DNA from: Nanobdellota archaeon
Lineage (GTDB): Archaea > Nanobdellota > Nanobdellia > Pacearchaeales > GW2011-AR1
DNA length: 9,501 bases
Assembly (NCBI GenBank): GCA_018830905.1
Contig: JAHJRM010000040.1
Span: 1-9,501, forward strand
Direction of reading: 5' to 3'
The translations under genes were made by a program, and so were the position numbers. Under the pieces are notes generated by a model. The model was not told the origin of the DNA and did not search any database. It saw nothing but the letters and a program-made list of their open reading frames with translations. This document shows, piece by piece, positions 6,560-9,501 of the stretch; positions within the stretch are counted from its first letter, which is position 1; every line of letters begins with the position of its first letter.

Positions 6560-6588
6560 TACTTGTTCGCTGCGCTCACAAATTTATT
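6560..6588. repeat. second copy of a short dispersed hairpin repeat
   Basis: This copy contains GTTCGCTGCGCTCACAAATT and resembles 5384-5411. Its stem TTGT (6563-6566) / ACAA (6578-6581) corresponds to CTGC/GCAG in the other copy, with two compensatory changes. A GATAA triplet repeat lies just before it (6543-6557). The rest of the non-coding gap 6541-6701 shows only AT-rich DNA and the TATA-like box at 6670. Confidence 0.55.
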
Positions 6589-6669
6589 TAAAATTAATAA
6601 TAGAAAAACAAACACGATTTATATTGTTTCTTAATAGATTACGTTAAACAAAGTCATTTCTATGAAAAA

Positions 6670-6679
6670 CCTTTTAAGC
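6670..6679 (+). promoter_or_regulatory. TATA-like box, probable start of the tRNA-Ser precursor
   Basis: CCTTTTAAGC follows a purine-rich GAAAAA (a BRE-like context) and is centred about 27 bp before 6702, where the first 15 nt of tRNA-Ser appear as a duplicate. No comparable box lies 25-30 bp before the tRNA itself (6831), so this is the best promoter candidate for the tRNA. It would give a leader of about 129 nt. Confidence 0.4.
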
Positions 6680-6701
6680 AATAAAGTTCCTATATTCTCA
6701 A

Positions 6702-6716
6702 GCCTCAATCGCATAA
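6702..6716 (+). repeat. outward duplicate of the tRNA-Ser 5' end
   Basis: GCCTCAATCGCATAA is identical to the first 15 nt of tRNA-Ser (6831-6845): acceptor strand, linker and first D-stem bases. After it the sequence diverges (TAAAG instead of GGGTA), so no second tRNA continues here. The offset is 129 bp. Confidence 0.9.
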
Positions 6717-6723
6717 TAAAGAG

Positions 6724-6754
6724 AACCAAGGTTCTCCTTATCAACCTCTCCTTT
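6724..6754 (+). repeat. 31-bp direct repeat, copy 1
   Basis: A 31-bp unit starting AACCAAGGTTCTCC and ending CCTCTCCTTT, identical to 6779-6809 at an offset of 55 bp. With the preceding GAG it forms a hairpin GAGAAC/GTTCTC (6721-6726/6731-6736). The 24-bp interval between copies contains the 10-bp palindrome TCAGGCCTGA (6764-6773). Two copies only, so not a CRISPR array. Confidence 0.9.
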
Positions 6755-6778
6755 AAATTAGGGTCAGGCCTGATAGGA

Positions 6779-6809
6779 AACCAAGGTTCTCCTTATCAAC
6801 CTCTCCTTT
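6779..6809 (+). repeat. 31-bp direct repeat, copy 2
   Basis: Identical to 6724-6754. Its last bases form a small hairpin CTCC (6803-6806) / GGAG (6810-6813). Bases 6779-6791 are complementary (one G-T wobble) to 7060-7072 in the downstream hairpin loop region, as are the same bases of copy 1. Confidence 0.9.
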
Positions 6810-6817
6810 GGAGTAGC

Positions 6818-6841
6818 GCGATTGAGTAAGGCCTCAATCGC
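6818..6841 (+). promoter_or_regulatory. hairpin that would bury the 5' end of tRNA-Ser
   Basis: GCGATTGAG (6818-6826) pairs perfectly with CTCAATCGC (6833-6841) across the loop TAAGGC. The right arm is nt 3-11 of the tRNA, so this hairpin competes with the tRNA acceptor and D stems and covers the RNase P cleavage site. The left arm can instead pair with the identical CTCAATCGC at 6704-6712, which would free the tRNA. The pairing is certain; a regulatory role is inference. Confidence 0.45.
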
Positions 6842-7008
6842 ATAAGGGTATTGCACCGGATTGCTAATCGTATGGGAACGCCGTTCCCCTAACAAGTCAC
6901 CCCTCCTTTTACACGGAAGGGCGATTTCAAAGCACCTCGGCGAAATCGCTAGGTGAAGTAAACATCCGGGCCGTTCGCGGCATCCAGGTTCGATTCCTGG
7001 TTGGGGCG
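6831..7008 (+). tRNA. tRNA-Ser (GCT) with 97-nt intron at 37/38
   Basis: The acceptor strand GCCTCAA (6831-6837) pairs with TTGGGGC (7001-7007, one T-G wobble); the discriminator is G7008, as expected for serine. The D-stem is GCA/TGC (6840-6842/6852-6854) with a GGG in the loop. Anticodon stem CCGGA (6856-6860) pairs with TCCGG (6965-6969) only across the intron; the loop TTGCTA-A has anticodon GCT (6863-6865). The long variable arm is GCCG-TTCG-CGGC (6970-6981), and the T-arm is CCAGG-TTCGATT-CCTGG (6984-7000). The intron is 6867-6963. The BHB central helix TTGC (6861-6864) pairs with GTAA (6958-6961), with bulges TAA (6865-6867) and ACA (6962-6964). The mature length is 81 nt. The intron is structured: hairpin GGGAAC/GTTCCC (6874-6879/6883-6888), then stem GCGATTTC/GAAATCGC (6921-6928/6942-6949) whose loop CACCT (6933-6937) can pair with AGGTG (6951-6955), a pseudoknot. 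CCA is not encoded. Confidence 0.92.
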
Positions 7009-7013
7009 TTAAA

Positions 7014-7104
7014 AAACCAGGACTGAAAAATCGGTTTAAACGAGAAGGAAAGAGCGCGAGAGAATCTTGGTTCCATCTCGCGTTCGAGTCCTGGTTGGGG
7101 CGTT
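7014..7104 (+). repeat. structured segment ending in a duplicate of the tRNA-Ser 3' end
   Basis: Bases 7083-7104 repeat 6989-7010 (T-loop, T-stem 3' strand, acceptor 3' strand, discriminator and two flanking Ts) with one mismatch in 22. Upstream, AACCAGGACT (7014-7023) pairs perfectly with AGTCCTGGTT (7087-7096), and inside it GAGCGCGAGA (7052-7061) pairs with TCTCGCGTTC (7076-7085, one G-T). The loop between these is 7062-7075. No acceptor 5' strand, anticodon arm or matching T-stem is present, so it is not a second tRNA. It could be a small structured RNA, part of the tRNA-Ser trailer, or the scar of a duplication or insertion. From 7105 to 7170 I see no further element. Confidence 0.6.
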
Positions 7105-7170
7105 GAATTATAGAAAGGGGAAGAAAAGAGAGAAGTTTTCTATTGTTACGATTCTTAAAAAAAGATAGGT

Positions 7171-7178
7171 TTTTATAG
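7171..7178 (+). promoter_or_regulatory. TATA box for the 7199 gene
   Basis: TTTTATAG lies 21-28 bp before the ATG at 7199, so the mRNA would be leaderless or nearly so. There is no ribosome-binding site between box and start. Confidence 0.5.
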
Positions 7179-7198
7179 AATTTATCCTTAAATTTCGG

Positions 7199-8086
7199 AT
7201 GAATAAGAAGGCATCTTTTTCAGAGGTTTTTTTGTGGTTATCCATTTTTGTAGTGGGAAGTTTAATCGTTTCTTGGGTGATTTCGCCCGAAAGTTTGAAT
7301 CCCTTAGAAAATCGAATTCGTTCAATAGGGCATTCGATAGCCAGTTCACAAGATCAAGAAGATTTTGACATGGGGGCAACTAACACAAATGATGGGGATT
7401 ATATTTCTCAAGAAATTAATTTTGATTCAGAAACAAAAAAAACTTCCCAAAATTTAGAACGAGTAAATACTTATTATCCCTACGACTCTTGTTCTATTTA
7501 TGAAACAAAGGCAGAAATGGAAGGGTTAGAAAAAGATAGGTTGAAAGAAACTATGTGCTCCGTTTATTGTGGTCAAAAAGACATGGAATATTATTCTTTT
7601 GAATGTATTAAAGACCAATTATATTGTGATTGTTTAAAAGAAGAGGAGGATATTGAAGATAACTCAAATCTTATCAGTAATTCTCCAGACAATAATTTGA
7701 ATTCTATTTCAGAAAAGGATTTTGAACAACCAATAATTATTCAAGAACAACAACCGATTCCCGAAGAGATTCCTGAAGAGCCAACAATATCCCAAGAACA
7801 AAAATTAATTAATTTTTGTACCTCCCAATTTTTGACCATAGGAATTTTTGATTTGAAAAACACCGGATACCAAGAAGATTTTGCTTCTGCTTCTAATTGG
7901 ATTAGAGATAATTATGAGAATTCAGCATTAACACAAGAACAGAAAGAGCATAACATAAACTACATAATTGAAAAACAACTTCCAAAACAAGATTATCCTA
8001 TTGTGATAGTACTCGGAAGTAAAAATGAAGGACCCGGAGTAAGTTCTCAAGGTTTCTATTATTGTAATGAGAATGGAGTAATCTAA
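7199..8086 (+). CDS. membrane-anchored Cys-rich protein, unknown function
   Basis: A 295-residue protein that I do not recognise. The N-terminus (MNKKASFSEV) is followed by one hydrophobic helix at about 8-28, an uncleaved anchor or signal sequence, so the rest probably faces outward. Residues 30-95 are polar and low in structure. At 98-145 there is a cluster of six cysteines (98, 120, 124, 136, 143, 145), including CxxxC and CDC, which could form disulfides or bind metal. Residues 146-200 are an acidic, Pro/Gln/Glu-rich linker (repeated PEE and QEQ). A C-terminal domain of about 95 residues follows (203-295), with Cys207 and Cys289 and a hydrophobic strand YPIVIVLGS (266-274). It starts at the first ATG after a TATA box and is followed after 1 nt by a second membrane-protein gene, so the two likely form an operon. 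It lies 95 bp past the tRNA-end duplicate. Confidence 0.75.
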   Translation: MNKKASFSEVFLWLSIFVVGSLIVSWVISPESLNPLENRIRSIGHSIASSQDQEDFDMGATNTNDGDYISQEINFDSETKKTSQNLERVNTYYPYDSCSIYETKAEMEGLEKDRLKETMCSVYCGQKDMEYYSFECIKDQLYCDCLKEEEDIEDNSNLISNSPDNNLNSISEKDFEQPIIIQEQQPIPEEIPEEPTISQEQKLINFCTSQFLTIGIFDLKNTGYQEDFASASNWIRDNYENSALTQEQKEHNINYIIEKQLPKQDYPIVIVLGSKNEGPGVSSQGFYYCNENGVI

Positions 8087-8087
8087 G

Positions 8088-8294
8088 ATGGGCTGGTTCG
8101 CTAGGATTGCTTTGGGTGGTATGGGAGGAATTTTAATCTGGCAAGAATTTATTCCAAGATTAGGGTCCTTGAGTATTTGGGGTTTAATCTGTTTTTTAAT
8201 TATTGTCTTGTCTGAAGAAGTCCGTTCTTTTTTGGAAGATAAATTTTCTTGGTTAATGTCCCATCTATTTGGAGATATCGCCAGTAAGGATTAA
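8088..8294 (+). CDS. small two-helix membrane protein, unknown function
   Basis: A 68-residue protein starting 1 nt after the stop of the previous gene, so the two are almost certainly cotranscribed and translationally coupled. Two hydrophobic stretches (about 4-23, with the glycine run ALGGMGGILIW, and 28-42) are separated by a short EFIPRLGSLS turn. An amphipathic, charged C-terminal part (43-68) is probably cytoplasmic. I recognise no family. The pairing with a membrane-anchored, disulfide-capable partner suggests that the two proteins act together at the membrane. Confidence 0.65.
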   Translation: MGWFARIALGGMGGILIWQEFIPRLGSLSIWGLICFLIIVLSEEVRSFLEDKFSWLMSHLFGDIASKD

Positions 8295-8329
8295 TCCCCT
8301 TCCAATAATCAGATGTCTGGTCATGGCGT

Positions 8330-8378
8330 GTACCTACTTTTACCAAAAAACAATATATTTATAAATATGTAGGTATAC
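8330..8378. promoter_or_regulatory. fic promoter with a flanking dyad, possible operator
   Basis: The TATA box lies in the perfect 14-bp palindrome ATATTTATAAATAT (8355-8368), about 20-30 bp before the fic ATG, so the mRNA should be leaderless. GTACCTAC (8330-8337) and GTAGGTATAC (8369-8378) form an inverted repeat (7 bp exact) on either side of the box, which would suit a dimeric regulator that blocks TBP. The box is clear; the operator is inference. Confidence 0.45.
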
Positions 8379-8386
8379 TAATTTTC

Positions 8387-9274
8387 ATGGTAGAAATTAA
8401 GGAAATCGCAAAAGGTAGTAAGAAGTACTATTATCTTGTGCATAGTTATCGGGAAGGGAAATCTGTAAAAAAGAAACAGTTTTACTTAGGCGAAATTATC
8501 CCGAAAGATATTGAAGAAAAAAAGAAAGAGTTTATGCAAGAATTTTATAAAGATAAGTTTTTTGGAGACATTGATAGGTTAAAGAACAATTTTAATATAG
8601 AGCATAAAGCGATGCCGATTTCTGCAAGAGAAAAGGCCAAAAATACTTTTGCAATTAAATTTACTTATAACACTCAAAGAATAGAAGGAAGCACTCTTTC
8701 ATTAAAAGATACTTTTAATCTTCTTGAAGACGGGATAACTCCAAAATCAAAATCATTGAGGGATGTTAAAGAAGCTGAAGCGCACAAGAAAGTATTTTTT
8801 GAAATGTTGTGTTATAAAAAAGATTTGAATCTGCAAATTGTTTTAGAATGGCATTCTGGATTGATGAAAGGAACTGCTAGAGACATCGCGGGAAAAACAA
8901 GAAATCACAATGTTGCAATCGCTCAATCAAAGTTTAAACCCCCAATGCATTTAGAACTAAATCTTTTATTAAAGGAGTTTTTTTATTGGTACAATAAAGA
9001 GAAGGAAAAGCTTCACCCTGTTGAATTAGCGGCTTTAGTTCATTTAAAGTTTGTAACCATTCATCCTTTCACTGATGGCAATGGCAGAATTTCAAGATTA
9101 ATGATGAACTTTATTTTAAAGAAATTTGATTTTCCAATGTTGGATATACCCTATGCAAAAAGAAATAGTTATTATAATGCTCTTGAAAGGTCTCAGGTGA
9201 ACAAAGATGAGAATATTTTTATTCAGTGGTTTTTTAGAAGATATCTCGCAGAATATAAAAAGTATTTTAAGTAG
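8387..9274 (+). CDS. Fic-family AMP-transferase with N-terminal inhibitory helix
   Basis: A 295-residue protein with the full Fic active-site motif HPFTDGNGRISR (226-237). His226 is the catalytic base, and Asp, Gly, Asn and Arg237 bind metal and phosphate, as needed to transfer AMP from ATP to a target hydroxyl. The inhibitory motif TQRIEG (96-101, pattern S/T-x-x-x-E-G) lies before the Fic core, so it is a class II, self-inhibited enzyme, with Glu100 as the blocking residue. The FKPPMHLEL segment (183-191) is the usual target-docking flap. The first 40 residues (KKYYYLVHSYREG, KKKQFYLGE) form a small beta unit resembling that at the start of some Fic proteins and transposases. No antitoxin gene is adjacent. 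The gene has its own TATA box and a flanking dyad. The target is unknown; it could be a toxin, a stress modifier or a de-AMPylase. Confidence 0.93.
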   Translation: MVEIKEIAKGSKKYYYLVHSYREGKSVKKKQFYLGEIIPKDIEEKKKEFMQEFYKDKFFGDIDRLKNNFNIEHKAMPISAREKAKNTFAIKFTYNTQRIEGSTLSLKDTFNLLEDGITPKSKSLRDVKEAEAHKKVFFEMLCYKKDLNLQIVLEWHSGLMKGTARDIAGKTRNHNVAIAQSKFKPPMHLELNLLLKEFFYWYNKEKEKLHPVELAALVHLKFVTIHPFTDGNGRISRLMMNFILKKFDFPMLDIPYAKRNSYYNALERSQVNKDENIFIQWFFRRYLAEYKKYFK

Positions 9275-9286
9275 CTAATTGCATCA

Positions 9287-9296
9287 TTTTTAATAT
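9287..9296 (+). promoter_or_regulatory. TATA-like box for the 9327 gene
   Basis: TTTTTAATAT lies 31-40 bp before the ATG at 9327, predicting a start near 9317-9322 and a very short leader. A GC-rich stretch GGTCCGAGCCGAGGCG (9298-9313) sits between box and start. Confidence 0.4.
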
Positions 9297-9326
9297 GGTC
9301 CGAGCCGAGGCGTTTTAATTAATAAG

Positions 9327-9501
9327 ATGGTGAAGAGAAAAACAAAAAAAAGAGTTGTGAAGAAAAAGAGTGTGGCTGTTAAGTCGAAGGTTTCTAAGAA
9401 AGTTAATTCGAAGAAAAAGAAGAGGGATAATACCCGAAAAATTGTGATAGGTCTTATTGTTATTGTGCTGTTGCTTGTTTTGATTTTTATTTTCAAACCT
9501 G
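9327..9501 (+). CDS. Lys-rich single-pass membrane protein, 5' part (cut by window end)
   Basis: Fifty-eight residues are visible from ATG 9327. Residues 1-38 are extremely basic (MVKRKTKKRVVKKKSVAVKS and on through a KKKKR run), and residues 39-56 are a hydrophobic helix (IVIGLIVIVLLLVLIFIF). By the positive-inside rule the lysine-rich tail is cytoplasmic and the missing C-terminal part is outside. This start is typical of anchored surface or secreted proteins in DPANN genomes, but the function cannot be told from the visible part. The strong lysine bias of the plus strand gives a spurious reverse frame here. It follows fic by 52 bp with its own TATA-like box. Confidence 0.75.
   Translation, partial: MVKRKTKKRVVKKKSVAVKSKVSKKVNSKKKKRDNTRKIVIGLIVIVLLLVLIFIFKP

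Noticed and set aside
6724..6809. CRISPR-like array (31-bp repeats, 24-bp interval)
   Set aside because: Only two repeats, a palindromic interval, no cas genes and a tRNA directly downstream.
6662..6829. A 55-residue open frame (MKNLLSNKVP...) over the tRNA-Ser leader
   Set aside because: It reads the two 31-bp repeats in different frames and runs over the tRNA-end duplicate, so the repeats are not being kept as coding sequence. It is most likely chance.
7014..7104. A second tRNA
   Set aside because: Only the T-loop and acceptor 3' strand match. There is no acceptor 5' strand, anticodon arm or pairing T-stem.
6831..7104. Archaeal tmRNA, RNase P RNA or SRP RNA, because of the pseudoknot and tRNA-like 3' end
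   Set aside because: All arms of a serine tRNA can be placed with a BHB intron. The pseudoknot falls inside the intron and no diagnostic motifs of the other RNAs are seen.
9298..9315. Third copy of the tRNA 3' end (att-like) after fic
   Set aside because: Only about 12 of 17 bases match 7088-7104, with mismatches in the T-stem, and no integrase is present. It is too weak to claim an integrated element.
9290..9496. Minus-strand 68-residue frame
   Set aside because: It is the reverse of a lysine-rich coding start with its own promoter and membrane helix; a shadow frame.

Overview
The window looks like chromosomal DNA of an AT-rich archaeon. The signs are an archaeal-type SMC head, an archaeal-style RNase HII, two tRNA genes with introns at the archaeal 37/38 position and readable bulge-helix-bulge (BHB) splice sites, TATA-like boxes about 25-30 bp before genes that have almost no leader, and an oligo-T terminator. 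A membrane-anchored S-layer-like protein with a short charged tail, together with compact genes, suggests a DPANN archaeon (Pacearchaeota/Woesearchaeota-like). That placement comes from memory of such proteins, not from a search.

Layout. Positions 1-1034 (+) hold the 3' part of an S-layer-like surface protein, ending in an oligo-T terminator. Next come minus-strand genes: pcm (protein-repair methyltransferase); a small toxin-antitoxin-like pair (a DUF2283 protein and a frameshifted BECR/DUF4258-like gene broken at a perfect 30-bp palindrome); a 953-residue SMC protein that carries a Rad50-type CPVC zinc hook where SMC proteins normally have a hinge; and rnhB (RNase HII). From 6281 all genes read on the plus strand: initiator tRNA-Met with a 24-nt intron, a 50-residue membrane protein starting 7 nt after that tRNA, tRNA-Ser(GCT) with a 97-nt structured intron, two unknown membrane-associated genes (7199-8086 and 8088-8294), a Fic-family AMP-transferase with its own promoter and a dyad around the TATA box, and the start of a lysine-rich single-pass membrane protein cut by the window edge.

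The most unusual stretch is 6670-7104, around tRNA-Ser. Both ends of the tRNA are duplicated outward: the first 15 nt recur at 6702, and the last ~20 nt plus 2 flanking bases recur at 7083. Between each duplicate and the tRNA lies a short segment carrying an antisense copy of that tRNA end, giving the order sense, antisense, sense-tRNA-sense, antisense, sense. The 5' segment also holds a 31-bp direct repeat that is complementary to a loop in the 3' segment. The only good TATA-like box sits 27 bp before the outer 5' duplicate, so the tRNA may be made with a long leader that can switch pairing partners. It may instead be the scar of nested insertions or duplications.

The housekeeping genes (pcm, smc, rnhB, tRNAs) act in protein repair, chromosome organisation, removal of RNA from DNA and translation. 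They show no sign of forming one pathway. The 7199-9274 stretch and the 1899-2430 pair look accessory.
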